DNA from: Pedobacter segetis
GTDB taxonomy: Bacteria > Bacteroidota > Bacteroidia > Sphingobacteriales > Sphingobacteriaceae
Direction of reading: 5' to 3'
Assembly (NCBI RefSeq): GCF_016623585.1
Contig: NZ_JAEHFY010000015.1
Location: forward strand, 1-64,000
Length of the DNA stretch: 64,000 nt
Shown: in pieces, positions 34,671-43,801 of the stretch
Position numbering within the stretch: the stretch's first letter is position 1
Layout: every line of letters starts with the position of its first letter
Position numbers and translations under genes: made by a program
The notes under the pieces: model-generated
The model's database searches: none
The model's input: the letters and a program-made list of their open reading frames with translations, nothing else
What the model was told of the DNA's origin: nothing

Positions 34671-36155
34671 ATGTTAAAGAAAAAATTTTCGAAAGTTGTA
34701 CTTTCTGTTCTGTTTATTTTAACGATGCTAAATACGTTAAAAGTAGATGGACAGGTAACCGTTAGTCCCATTTTTGGAAATCATATGGTATTACAACAAA
34801 ATGCCAATATTAAGATCTGGGGCAAGGCTAATCCGAATGAAGAAATCAAAATCACTGGTTCTTTTTTAAAAGGAAACTTTAAAAGTATTTCAGATAAGGA
34901 TGGAAATTGGGTAATCGAATTAAAAACGCCCGCTTTTGGAGGGCCGTTTCAATTGCAAGTCAAAGGTAAGCAGGGCCAAATTGATTTAAATGATATTTAC
35001 TTGGGGGAAGTTTGGTTAGCATCAGGGCAATCTAATATGCAGTTCCCTTTAGACAGTACTTCCAAAGGATATAACGGACCGGTTAATTTTAAAGAAGAGA
35101 TTAAAAACGCTAACTATCCGATGATTAGACAGTTTTTAGTTAGAGGGGTAATTGGTAGAATAGAAAAAGAAAGCATAAAAGGAGAGTGGGTGCTTTGCGA
35201 ATCTTCTAACGCCAAAAAATATTCTGCCTTAGCCTATTTTTTTGCCAGAGATCTTTATAAAGGATTAAATGTACCTATCGGAATCATTAATTCGAGCTGG
35301 GGAGGGACTTCAATTGGTTCATGGATGGGTGCAAAGGACTTACGAACTTTTGATTCTGATTTAATAAAACTAAAAAAAATCACCTTTGATACGGTCAAAG
35401 TGAATGAGAATTATCCCTCGGTACTATATAATGGCATGATAGCTCCTATAACTAATTACAAAATAAAAGGTGTTATTTGGTGTCAGGGAGAAAACAGTAT
35501 TAATGATCCTCGTGACTACGCGGACAGGATGACTCATTTAATTAGCGGATGGCGTAATGATTTTAAAGATGAAAATTTACCGTTTTTATATGTTCAAATA
35601 GCTCCATTTAATTATTTAGGAAGACCAAAGCAATGGTTTTCCGGAACAAAAAATTCTTTAGGCTATTTGGTAGAACAACAAACAAAAACCTTATCTACTC
35701 CTCATGTAGACATGGCCAGAACGGGTGATGTAGGAGATATTAAGTACATTCATTATCGTAATAAACAAGATGTTGGCTATCGCCTTTCACTACTTGCTTT
35801 AAAAGAAGTTTATAAGAAAAAAATTGATTTTGTTAATGGACCCGATGTGGATAAGATTTCTTTAGAGGGCAACACAGCAACTATTACCTACAAAAATATT
35901 GGTTCTGGCTTAGTAGTTAAGGGGGAAAGTTTAAACGGCTTTGAACTGAGTGAAGATGGCGTAAAATTTTATCCAGCAATGGCAACTGTTCATCAAAATA
36001 AAGTGATTGTCAATGCCAACCAGGTTAATCAGGTCAAAGCCATCAGGTACTGCTTTAACAATATAGATTTAGTGAATCTTTTTAATGAGGCTGGTTTCCC
36101 TGCCTTACCCTTTAGAACAGATCATTTACCTTATGAAAGACCGAATTCTAAATAA
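34671..36155 (+). CDS. Sialate O-acetylesterase-type SGNH esterase
   Basis: The frame opens at 34614 inside the CE7 gene; the ATG at 34671 gives the clean signal MLKKKFSKVVLSVLFILTML, so it is preferred (494 aa). EVWLASGQSNMQFPL (S121 nucleophile) is the signature of the sialate O-acetylesterase family, and GVIWCQGENSIND and INSSWGGTSIGSWM are further family blocks. The second catalytic His is likely in DIKYIHYRNKQDVGYRL. De-acetylation of a glycan is the family role; neighbours argue against sialic acid as the substrate. The gene starts 24 bases after the CE7 stop. Confidence 0.82.
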   Translation: MLKKKFSKVVLSVLFILTMLNTLKVDGQVTVSPIFGNHMVLQQNANIKIWGKANPNEEIKITGSFLKGNFKSISDKDGNWVIELKTPAFGGPFQLQVKGKQGQIDLNDIYLGEVWLASGQSNMQFPLDSTSKGYNGPVNFKEEIKNANYPMIRQFLVRGVIGRIEKESIKGEWVLCESSNAKKYSALAYFFARDLYKGLNVPIGIINSSWGGTSIGSWMGAKDLRTFDSDLIKLKKITFDTVKVNENYPSVLYNGMIAPITNYKIKGVIWCQGENSINDPRDYADRMTHLISGWRNDFKDENLPFLYVQIAPFNYLGRPKQWFSGTKNSLGYLVEQQTKTLSTPHVDMARTGDVGDIKYIHYRNKQDVGYRLSLLALKEVYKKKIDFVNGPDVDKISLEGNTATITYKNIGSGLVVKGESLNGFELSEDGVKFYPAMATVHQNKVIVNANQVNQVKAIRYCFNNIDLVNLFNEAGFPALPFRTDHLPYERPNSK

Positions 36156-36170
36156 TTTAATCATAAGGAG

Positions 36171-37181
36171 ATGTTTAAAATAACTCTTGAAAAAATCATC
36201 ACATTACTTATAATAGGCATATTGCCAATAATATCGTTTGCGCAAGAAGCAACAAAATACTTCGATAAATATCATGTAGAGTTACATCTTACAGACGAAG
36301 AAATAGCTTTAAAACTACCTAGTAATTTCAAACCACTTTTTAATTACCCAATACGAGATGTTTCTATTTGTACCGGTCCAGACAGTACATATTACATGAC
36401 CGGAACAACTGGAGATCCCGACTGGTGGTCTGTAACTTCAGAAATTAAAATATGGAAATCTAAAGACCTTAAACATTGGGTTCCAATAATTAGTGGAGAA
36501 AGAGAAAGAGCTACGGTTTGGAATGTAGATAGGGAAGGGGTGGCATGGCAACAAAAAATTGTTGAACGTAAAGGTGTTAAATTTAGACCTTTATGGGCGC
36601 CAGAAATACACTATTTTAAAGGGACATTTTGGCTGACCTATTGTTTCCCGCAGTTAGGGAATGGAATATTAAAAAGTACCTCTGGTAAAGCAGAAGGTCC
36701 TTATGTAAGTGCCTTCGAACCAAATGTTCCAATAAATAATCAAATTGATGCTTCTTTATTTCTTGATGATGATGGTAAAGTTTACTCAGTTTCTGGCGGT
36801 GGGGTAATTACACCTTTAAAAGATGATTTAAGTGGGGTTGCCGGCGCAAGCACTACGGTTAAACCATCAAATTTCAGTAGAATTGGTTTCGAGGGTGCTT
36901 TCCTTTTTAAAACAAAAGGTAAATATTATATGTCCGCCGCTGATTTCGTTAATGGTAAATATACCTGTTTTGTAGCGTCCGCCGACCATCTGTATGGACC
37001 ATATGGTGATCGTTACATAGCCATTCCGCATGGAGGACATAATGTGTTTTTTCAAGATTTTGAAGGTAACTGGTGGTCAACTTTTTTTGGAAATGAAAAA
37101 GGGGCTCCATTTAAAGAACGACCGGGTATTTTAAGAGTAGAGTTTGATGAACATGGACACATTAGGCCTTTAGTAAATTAA
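36171..37181 (+). CDS. GH43 family glycosidase, second copy
   Basis: 336 aa, signal peptide to about 25 (SFAQ). The three GH43 residues are in place: base D63 (YPIRDVSIC), pKa modulator D193 (NQIDASLFLDDDGKV) and acid E241 (RIGFEGAFLFKTKGKYYM). LWAPEIHYFKGTFWLTY and WKSKDLKHWVP are further propeller signatures. Terminal arabinose, xylose or galactose are possible substrates. It is not closely similar to the GH43 at 18415, which lacks the RD motif. It begins 16 bases after the esterase, closing this three-gene run. Confidence 0.85.
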   Translation: MFKITLEKIITLLIIGILPIISFAQEATKYFDKYHVELHLTDEEIALKLPSNFKPLFNYPIRDVSICTGPDSTYYMTGTTGDPDWWSVTSEIKIWKSKDLKHWVPIISGERERATVWNVDREGVAWQQKIVERKGVKFRPLWAPEIHYFKGTFWLTYCFPQLGNGILKSTSGKAEGPYVSAFEPNVPINNQIDASLFLDDDGKVYSVSGGGVITPLKDDLSGVAGASTTVKPSNFSRIGFEGAFLFKTKGKYYMSAADFVNGKYTCFVASADHLYGPYGDRYIAIPHGGHNVFFQDFEGNWWSTFFGNEKGAPFKERPGILRVEFDEHGHIRPLVN

Positions 37182-37200
37182 GATATAATAGTTTAAGAAA

Positions 37201-37506
37201 TTGGATTCTAAAGAAATTAAAAATAGCGAAGTTGTTTTTAATCTTTTAAAGATTGATGAATCGGATATTCTGCACCCTTATGGTGTTAATTTTTATTTAG
37301 CTGATTTATTAAATTATCTAAACAAATTTTACTCAAATATGGCTTATTCTGAAAAGCTAGAAAAGTATTTCGTAATCCTTCCAAATCAGTTGAAGGATTA
37401 TAAAGATGATATTCAGCCATTAATTATTAATGAGGCTCATTTTAACCAGTTAAGTTATGACTTTATTGATTGGCTAGAAGACAATACAACTTTTATTTGT
37501 TGGTAA
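37201..37506 (+). CDS. Orphan small ORF, start TTG
   Basis: 101 aa from a TTG with no clear ribosome binding site. The product is acidic and hydrophobic (ADLLNYLNKFYSNMAYSEKL, LSYDFIDWLEDNTTFICW), with no signal peptide, and no family is recognised. It lies 20 bases after the GH43 gene. It may be a degraded gene or a real cytoplasmic protein. Start and reality are uncertain. Confidence 0.4.
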   Translation: MDSKEIKNSEVVFNLLKIDESDILHPYGVNFYLADLLNYLNKFYSNMAYSEKLEKYFVILPNQLKDYKDDIQPLIINEAHFNQLSYDFIDWLEDNTTFICW

Positions 37507-37718
37507 ACTATATTAAGTTGGTGTTTAAACTATTATCACCTATAAATATGCATTATTGGAATTGAAAAACTTATATAAATAAAGAATTTTGATTGTGTTT
37601 AAGCATATTTCAATGAGATCCTAATGCTTGTTTACTTATTTTGTTAATTTATTAAATAATCAAATAATAAGCTATAGCAGATAATAGTAATAATTTCAAA
37701 ATTATTTTATAATATATA

Positions 37719-40700
37719 ATGAGAACAACAGCATGGGTTGAAAACATCACCCTTCCCACCTACAGTTTAGGTAAAGCAGAAAAAAATCCAATTTTTTTAG
37801 AAAAAAGAGTTTACCAAGGAAGTAGCGGAGCTGTTTATCCACATCCAGTAGTAGAAAAGTTGTTGGATGAAAAAGTAGATAAAATTTATCAAGCTGTATT
37901 TTTAGAAAATGAGTATCTAAAAATTATGATTTTGCCAGAACTCGGCGGAAGAATACATAGAGCTTACGATAAAGTAAAAAAAAGAGATTTTATCTATTAT
38001 AATCAGGTAATAAAGCCTGCATTAGTGGGACTTACAGGTCCATGGATATCTGGTGGCATCGAGTTTAACTGGCCTCAGCATCATCGCCCAAGCACTTTTG
38101 ATCCCATAGATTTTGATATAGAAGAGCATGAAGATGGCAGTAAAACGGTATGGGTTAATGAAATAGAGAAAATGTTCAGAACAAAAGGAAGGGCAGGGTT
38201 TACCTTATATACTGATAAAGCATATTTAGAAATTAAAGGCTTATTGTATAACAGAACGCCATTTCCACAAACGTTTTTATGGTGGGCAAATCCAGCAGTA
38301 AAAGTTAATGATTATTATCAATCCATTTTTCCACCAGATGTTTATGCAGTCTTTGATCATGGGAAAAGAGACGTTTCTGATTTTCCAATAGCTACAAAAA
38401 CATATTATAAAGTAGATTATTCTCCAGGAACAGATATATCCAGGTATAAAAATATTCCGGTGCCTACTTCTTATATGGCCATCCAATCTGAATTTGATTT
38501 TATGGGCTGTTATGAACATGATACCAAAGCTGGAATGTTACATGTTGCAAATCATCATGTATCGCCTGGAAAAAAACAATGGACTTGGGGAAATGGTGAT
38601 TTTGGAAAAGCATGGGATAGGAATCTTACCGATGAAGATGGCCCTTACATAGAGTTGATGACTGGGATGTTTACTGATAACCAACCCGATTTTTCATGGT
38701 TGCAACCTTATGAAGAAAAGACTTTTGAGCAATATTTTATGCCCTATGCAGAAATAGGCGAGGTGAAAAATGCTACCAAAGAAGCCATGGTTAATCTGGA
38801 AGTAATAGATGGTATTATCAAAGTTCAGGTGTATGCAACTGCTAAGTATGTAGATGCAAACATTTCTATTTTTATTGATGATCAACCACACGAAACCTTT
38901 AAAGCAAATCTATGTCCGTCAAAAATATTTTGTCAGGAGATTCGAATTAGTAGTACTATTAAGCTAGAAGAAATTGAAGTAATAGTAAAATCTGCTGAAG
39001 AAAAACAACTTGTTTCTTACCGCCCAAAGAAATATGATCAAAAGGAGATGCCATTGCCTGCTTCTGCAGCAAAGCATCCATCAGAAATCTTAACTGTAGA
39101 AGAACTATTTTTAAATGGCTTACATTTAGAACAATACAGACATGCTACTTATAATCCACTTGATTACTATGAAGAAGGTTTGAAAAGAGAACCTCATGAT
39201 ATTAGATGTAACAATGCTAAAGGTTCATTGCTTTTAAGACGGGGGAAATTTCAGGATGCTGAAAAGCTTTTTAGAACTGCAGTAAAGGCTATGATGCAAA
39301 GAAACCCTAATCCAAACCAGGGTGAACCACTATACAATTTAGGATGGAGTTTGTTGCTCCAGAACAAAGATGAGGAAGCATATAATTATTTCTATAAATG
39401 TGTATGGAATAATGCTTGTCAACATACTGGTTATCTATCTTTGGCAAGAATTACCTGCAAATTAGGGCAATTTGATGAGGCATTATATCTGATAGATAAA
39501 TCCATTATTAGAAACTTTCATAGTCATACTGCAAGACACCTAAAGGTTATCATTTTAAGAAAATGCAATAAAACTGATGAGGCTTTAGCGTTCGCCAAGG
39601 ATTCATTAATCATAGATCTTTTTAATTACGGCTGTTATTTTGAACAATACCTGCTTTTTAAACAAAAAAATGAACAAGAAAAATCGGACAGTATCTTAAA
39701 AAAGATGCAATTAATCATGAGAAATAATGAGCATAATTATTTAGAATATGCTTTTGATTATATTCATGCAGGTTGTTATCGGGAGTCTATCGAGTTATTA
39801 AATCTTTTTAAATCATTAAACCATCATAGTAATCCTATGATAAATTATACTATAGGTTGGTGTTTTTCTAAAATGGAAAATATAGAAAAGGCTATAGGAA
39901 GTTATGTTAATGCTAAAAATCAATCTTCCGATTATTGTTTTCCACACAAGATTGAAGAGAAAATGATATTAGAAGATGTTATAAAATTATGCCCAAATGA
40001 TGCTAAAGCTCATTATTATTTAGGTAATTTTTGGTTCGATAAAAAGCAATACCAGGATGCAATTTATTGCTGGGAAAGATCAATCAACCTTGATTCAGAA
40101 TTTCCAACAGCTCACAGAAATTTAGCTTTAGCCTATTTTAATAAAAATAAGGACGCTCAGAAATCTTTATTTTCATTAGAAAAAGCATTTTCTTTAGATC
40201 CTGCAGATGGCAGGGTTTTAATGGAATTAGACCAGCTCTATAAAATATTGAATTATCCGCTGGTTAATCGATTAAAACGGTTAATCGATTATCCCGTTCT
40301 AACTAATTACCGTGATGATCTTTATCTGGAGAAAATAACTTTATTAAATCAAATCGGACATTACCAGGAGGCAAAAAACTTACTCGCAGTAAGAAAATTT
40401 CATCCATGGGAGGGTGGGGAAGGTAAAGTTGTTTCCCAATTTTTATTGGCAAATCTTGAATTAGCAAAGAGAGCTATTCTTAAGCAAAATTACGATCAGG
40501 CATTAAGCCTGTTAGCTGAATTGGATATTTATCCGGAAAATTTTGGTGAAGGTAAACTATTTGGTACCCCAGAAAATGACATTGATTATTTAAAGGGATG
40601 TGCCTATGAAGGTTTATCATTGCCAGAAAAAGCTCAAGCTTTTTTTGAGAAAGCCAGTCGAGGTAATGCTGAGCCTGTGCAGGCAATTTTTTATAATGAT

Positions 40701-41036
40701 GCACAACCAGATAAGATTTTTTATCAGGGTTTAGCATGGATTAAACTTAATGCTCCCGAAAAAGGAAAAGACGTCTTCAATAATTTGATCTCCTTTGGAA
40801 AGAAACATATAGATGATCACATTAAAATAGATTATTTTGCGGTTTCCTTACCAGACTTAATGGTTTTCGACCAGGATTTAAATCTTAAAAATCAATTACA
40901 TTGTCTTTATATGACAGGTTTAGGCGAACTTGGATTGAATAACTATTCCATAGCCCATGATTATTTTAAGCAGGTGCTAGTTAAAAATATAAATCATCAG
41001 GGAGCGCAAGTTCATATTAACATGATTTTATATTAA
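37719..41036 (+). CDS. DUF5107 domain and TPR repeat protein
   Basis: 1105 aa, no signal peptide, so probably cytoplasmic. Residues 1-350 match DUF5107, a galactose-mutarotase-like beta-sandwich (LKIMILPELGGRIHRAYDK, GPWISGGIEFNWPQHHRPST, LWWANPAVKVNDYYQSIFPP, HVSPGKKQWTWGNGDFG). From about 470 there are repeated TPR-like helices (AKGSLLLRRGKFQDAEKLFR, LYNLGWSLLLQNKDEEAYNY, AHYYLGNFWFDKKQYQDAIY). DUF5107-TPR proteins are common in Bacteroidota PULs; a sugar-sensing or processing role is possible but unproven. It has its own 212-base upstream gap and is convergent with the SGNH esterase gene. Confidence 0.8.
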   Translation: MRTTAWVENITLPTYSLGKAEKNPIFLEKRVYQGSSGAVYPHPVVEKLLDEKVDKIYQAVFLENEYLKIMILPELGGRIHRAYDKVKKRDFIYYNQVIKPALVGLTGPWISGGIEFNWPQHHRPSTFDPIDFDIEEHEDGSKTVWVNEIEKMFRTKGRAGFTLYTDKAYLEIKGLLYNRTPFPQTFLWWANPAVKVNDYYQSIFPPDVYAVFDHGKRDVSDFPIATKTYYKVDYSPGTDISRYKNIPVPTSYMAIQSEFDFMGCYEHDTKAGMLHVANHHVSPGKKQWTWGNGDFGKAWDRNLTDEDGPYIELMTGMFTDNQPDFSWLQPYEEKTFEQYFMPYAEIGEVKNATKEAMVNLEVIDGIIKVQVYATAKYVDANISIFIDDQPHETFKANLCPSKIFCQEIRISSTIKLEEIEVIVKSAEEKQLVSYRPKKYDQKEMPLPASAAKHPSEILTVEELFLNGLHLEQYRHATYNPLDYYEEGLKREPHDIRCNNAKGSLLLRRGKFQDAEKLFRTAVKAMMQRNPNPNQGEPLYNLGWSLLLQNKDEEAYNYFYKCVWNNACQHTGYLSLARITCKLGQFDEALYLIDKSIIRNFHSHTARHLKVIILRKCNKTDEALAFAKDSLIIDLFNYGCYFEQYLLFKQKNEQEKSDSILKKMQLIMRNNEHNYLEYAFDYIHAGCYRESIELLNLFKSLNHHSNPMINYTIGWCFSKMENIEKAIGSYVNAKNQSSDYCFPHKIEEKMILEDVIKLCPNDAKAHYYLGNFWFDKKQYQDAIYCWERSINLDSEFPTAHRNLALAYFNKNKDAQKSLFSLEKAFSLDPADGRVLMELDQLYKILNYPLVNRLKRLIDYPVLTNYRDDLYLEKITLLNQIGHYQEAKNLLAVRKFHPWEGGEGKVVSQFLLANLELAKRAILKQNYDQALSLLAELDIYPENFGEGKLFGTPENDIDYLKGCAYEGLSLPEKAQAFFEKASRGNAEPVQAIFYNDAQPDKIFYQGLAWIKLNAPEKGKDVFNNLISFGKKHIDDHIKIDYFAVSLPDLMVFDQDLNLKNQLHCLYMTGLGELGLNNYSIAHDYFKQVLVKNINHQGAQVHINMILY

Positions 41037-41134
41037 AATCATTCCTATAAGATTATTGCAAAAACATAGCTCAGATTTGTTGTGTATATACGTCAAATTT
41101 AGGTTTAAAGATATTTTAGATAGCGTTTATTACT

Positions 41135-42499
41135 CTAATTGGATTTAAGGGATGAACCTTTAATCAAAATCTTACCCAGATAAATAACAGATTGATTATA
41201 CTTTTCTTTATTTTTTTGAAGATCAATTAGTTGGTTTTCTCCTAAAATTTCTGCTTTATCAGGAATTTTAGAATCGATTTCAAATTTTATTTCATGTTCA
41301 CCATCAGGTACTTTGAAAGTGATGTATTGACCACGATATCGATTATTACAATATTTATTAAACCTATTGCAAACTTGTTTCTCTCCATCTATAGTTATAA
41401 CAAGTTGCCCAACTTCTGGGCCTCCTATATCAAAAATCCCAAATACAGTACCTTTAAATTTAAATGAAAACGAAGCTCCTGCCTGGTCAGCCTTTATCAC
41501 ATAAGGAAACCAAGGTTTAAACTCGTTAATATTTTTGGTTTTAATAGGATCAATAATGCTCCATTTATCATCAAATACAGCGAAAGCTTTTGGGTCCAAC
41601 ATTTTTGCGTCTTCCCAATTATCTTCATATAAAGGATTTGGAATATTACATTTAATAATTGAAGTGCTCTTCTGAGTTTTCATGGCATTCATAGCTCTTG
41701 CAATAGCTGCTGCGTATAAAGTACCTCCTGCGGTGGTTGGATGTAAGCCATCCTTAGAAAACACAATAACATCTTTAGCATTATCGGGATTTCCTTTCCA
41801 AATTAAACTATAATTGGCTTGAAGAAAACCTATACTTAAACCTAAATGAACAGAAGGGATTTCATAATGATTGGCGATTTTTTCTAATCTTTCAACGCTC
41901 TTTGGCATATTTCCCGAAAAATATTGTTCAGCTTGACCCTCGCTTATTGTATAAATCAAGCAAATATCAATTGTAGCGTCAAATTTTCTAATCTGTCTAA
42001 TTATCCCTTCTATTCCTTGCGGATTAGCTCCGTTAACAGCAAACTCAATAAAAACCAAATCAGGTTTATAAACAAGTAATTGATCATGAACTCTACAAGC
42101 CCCAAGGTCAGATCCGGTTCCTGATATGCCGGCATTTAAGCCAATCATAGGTGTTTTTGGAAAAAGACTTTGAATATACTTTGCTGTTTGGTTTCTATAC
42201 ATATTGTCTCCTCTAGTGATACTGCCTCCAATAAATCCAATTCTTAAAGAATCTTTAAGGCGAGCTTTGTAAAAAAAATTAGGCAAACCTGTTCTTATGA
42301 TAAACTCCTCCTTATAATTTACAGTCCCTGTATCTAAAATTGGAGTAGAAGACTCTTTAACATTAAAATACAAGGGCATAGCTCCTGCCTGGCTAGCAGA
42401 AATAAGTGCTTCTTTATTGGTTTGCCCTTGAACACTAATTTGTATTAATAAATAAAAAATGATAAAAAGTAAGAATTTAAGAGATGATAATTTTTTCAT
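41135..42499 (-). CDS. Secreted SGNH/GDSL hydrolase with C-terminal beta domain
   Basis: The frame starts at 42547, but the ATG at 42499 gives the signal peptide MKKLSSLKFLLFIIFYLLIQ and is preferred (454 aa). GFIGGSITRG supplies the nucleophile Ser (about 93), GISGTGSDLG the oxyanion Gly/Asn block, FIEFAVNG block III, and DGLHPT the Asp-His pair. The last 150 residues (KAFAVFDDKWSIID to the end) form a beta-sandwich of the kind seen in CE2-like and PUL esterases. A deacetylase acting on the glycan is likely. Operator site D is about 145 bases upstream. Confidence 0.78.
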   Translation of the reverse strand: MKKLSSLKFLLFIIFYLLIQISVQGQTNKEALISASQAGAMPLYFNVKESSTPILDTGTVNYKEEFIIRTGLPNFFYKARLKDSLRIGFIGGSITRGDNMYRNQTAKYIQSLFPKTPMIGLNAGISGTGSDLGACRVHDQLLVYKPDLVFIEFAVNGANPQGIEGIIRQIRKFDATIDICLIYTISEGQAEQYFSGNMPKSVERLEKIANHYEIPSVHLGLSIGFLQANYSLIWKGNPDNAKDVIVFSKDGLHPTTAGGTLYAAAIARAMNAMKTQKSTSIIKCNIPNPLYEDNWEDAKMLDPKAFAVFDDKWSIIDPIKTKNINEFKPWFPYVIKADQAGASFSFKFKGTVFGIFDIGGPEVGQLVITIDGEKQVCNRFNKYCNNRYRGQYITFKVPDGEHEIKFEIDSKIPDKAEILGENQLIDLQKNKEKYNQSVIYLGKILIKGSSLKSN

Positions 42500-42642
42500 A
42501 ATTTGAAATTTAGCGCCAATATTTGTTCTGATATAGTTTGAATTCAATAATAAGTAAAGTGAGTTTTTTCTTTAAAAATATCGTCTTGTTAAAATATAGA
42601 ATTAAGGTGTATAATGATTTTCAAATTTTAGAAATAATTTTT

Positions 42643-42673
42643 GGGAATGTTCCCTTTTAATGGTATCGTTCCC
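42643..42673. promoter_or_regulatory. Paired palindromic operator, site D
   Basis: GGGAATGTTCCC (42643-42654) and the weaker GGTATCGTTCCC (42662-42673), centres 19 bp apart, lie upstream of the minus-strand SGNH esterase. Same spacing as sites A and B. The rest of 42500-42915 holds only a hairpin at 42863-42888. Confidence 0.6.
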
Positions 42674-42862
42674 AATATAAAACATGAATGATTTAGCATG
42701 ACGAGCTTAATTTTTAATAAAGCTATAAGTGTCAACAATATGAGACGTTTACCAACTTGCTATATTTATTTAATTTAAAAATTGGTTCTCAGGATATTGT
42801 TAAAAGTTTAAATTAACAGAATAACTTAAAAAATCACCTTTCAAAGTTTTACCCCAAAAAAT

Positions 42863-42888
42863 ATCACAACTAAGGTTCAGGTTGTGAT
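42863..42888. terminator. Hairpin at the PUL/mobile-element junction
   Basis: ATCACAAC (42863-42870) and GTTGTGAT (42881-42888) form an 8-bp stem with a 10-base loop, followed by GTTTCTATTTTT. It could be a terminator or a leader structure of the following HTH gene. Confidence 0.4.
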
Positions 42889-42915
42889 GTTTCTATTTTT
42901 GCTATTTCCAGTTTT

Positions 42916-43203
42916 GTGCTAAACAAAATTTACAGACATGGAAATAGAAATCTCACAAAAGCAGATCTTATTCAATTTAAGAGTGAGCTACTGTCGGAAA
43001 TCAAGACCATAATTACACCAAATCAAACAACACAATCTGTTTGGTTGAAAAGTTCGGAAGTATGCAAATTACTTTCTATCTCTCAAGGGACTCTTCAAAA
43101 TCTACGTATCAGCGGAACTATACAATATTCAAAAATAGGAGATACGCTGTTCTATAAAACCGAAGACATTAACAAATTAATGGAGGGTGGAAATGAAAAT
43201 TGA
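42916..43203 (+). CDS. Excisionase-like helix-turn-helix protein
   Basis: 95 aa from a GTG. The reliable part is TKADLIQFKSELLSEIKTII followed by VWLKSSEVCKLLSISQGTLQ and an ISGTIQYSKIGDTLFYKTED wing, the HTH_17/MerR-like DNA-binding protein that accompanies Bacteroidetes conjugative and mobilizable elements. The first 12 codons look non-coding; an ATG at 42938 in another frame would give MEIEI, the usual start of the family, so a small frameshift or an unrecognised start is possible. Probably controls excision or mobilization genes. Confidence 0.7.
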   Translation: MLNKIYRHGNRNLTKADLIQFKSELLSEIKTIITPNQTTQSVWLKSSEVCKLLSISQGTLQNLRISGTIQYSKIGDTLFYKTEDINKLMEGGNEN

Positions 43204-43483
43204 ATTGAGTCCATTGTTGTTGAGAATTTCTGAAGACCAAAAATTATATCCTTCTCATGGTTTTATTCTCATTGCACTATTTATTGTCTATCAGAAACAA
43301 AATTATATCATGCCGTTTCAAATCTCGAGAAGGAAATTAATGGCTTTAGCTAAAATACATTCAATAGCCACATACCATAAATGTATAAAAGAGTTGGTCA
43401 ATCTAGGCTACATTTTATATGAACCTTCTTACCCTCCTTTAAAAAGAAGTGAGGTTTTTTTGACTGAGCAATTGATTGGATAA
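43187..43483 (+). CDS. Small mobile-element helix-turn-helix-like protein
   Basis: 98 aa, overlapping the previous gene; ATG at 43187 or 43193 are both usable. The sequence (HGFILIALFIVYQKQNYIMP, ISRRKLMALAKIHSIATYHK, ELVNLGYILYEPSY) resembles small winged-helix-like proteins that sit beside the excisionase-type gene in Bacteroidetes mobile elements. No firm family name. Likely a DNA-binding accessory. Confidence 0.6.
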   Translation: MEMKIELSPLLLRISEDQKLYPSHGFILIALFIVYQKQNYIMPFQISRRKLMALAKIHSIATYHKCIKELVNLGYILYEPSYPPLKRSEVFLTEQLIG

Positions 43484-43694
43484 GTTGAGAATATTAGAAG
43501 AAAATCTTAAGATATTTTTTTCTCGGGCGTTTTAACAGGCTTTCCGTGTTATTTTTTTTTAAAAATCAAAAAAGGATGTCACTTCAATCCTGAACGCTTA
43601 AAATAGATAGTGAACTTGCCCTGTTTTAAGAATTGATTAGGAAAGAGGACAGCCTCGTTGAAGCAATCAGTATTCTAAGAGAAAATCAACATTT

Positions 43695-43790
43695 ATGAAA
43701 AATAAATTTCAAGTAACAATCTCTGGACAATTTAGGCAATATACACCACCCATGCAATCAGTAATGGTCGCATTCAGGAAACCTTTATTA
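43695..43790 (+). pseudogene. N-terminal gene fragment cut by the IS110 insertion
   Basis: An ATG at 43695 reads MKNKFQVTISGQFRQYTPPM then QSVMVAFRKPLL, after which the frame enters sequence complementary to the transposase 3' end (up to 43922). Only the first 30 or so residues belong to the interrupted gene, and its remainder is not recognisable beyond the IS. The gap 43484-43694 holds a further degraded coding trace (LVEAISILRENQH, around 43649-43693). The identity of the original gene is unknown. Confidence 0.5.
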
Positions 43791-43801
43791 TATAGGCTGC
43801 C

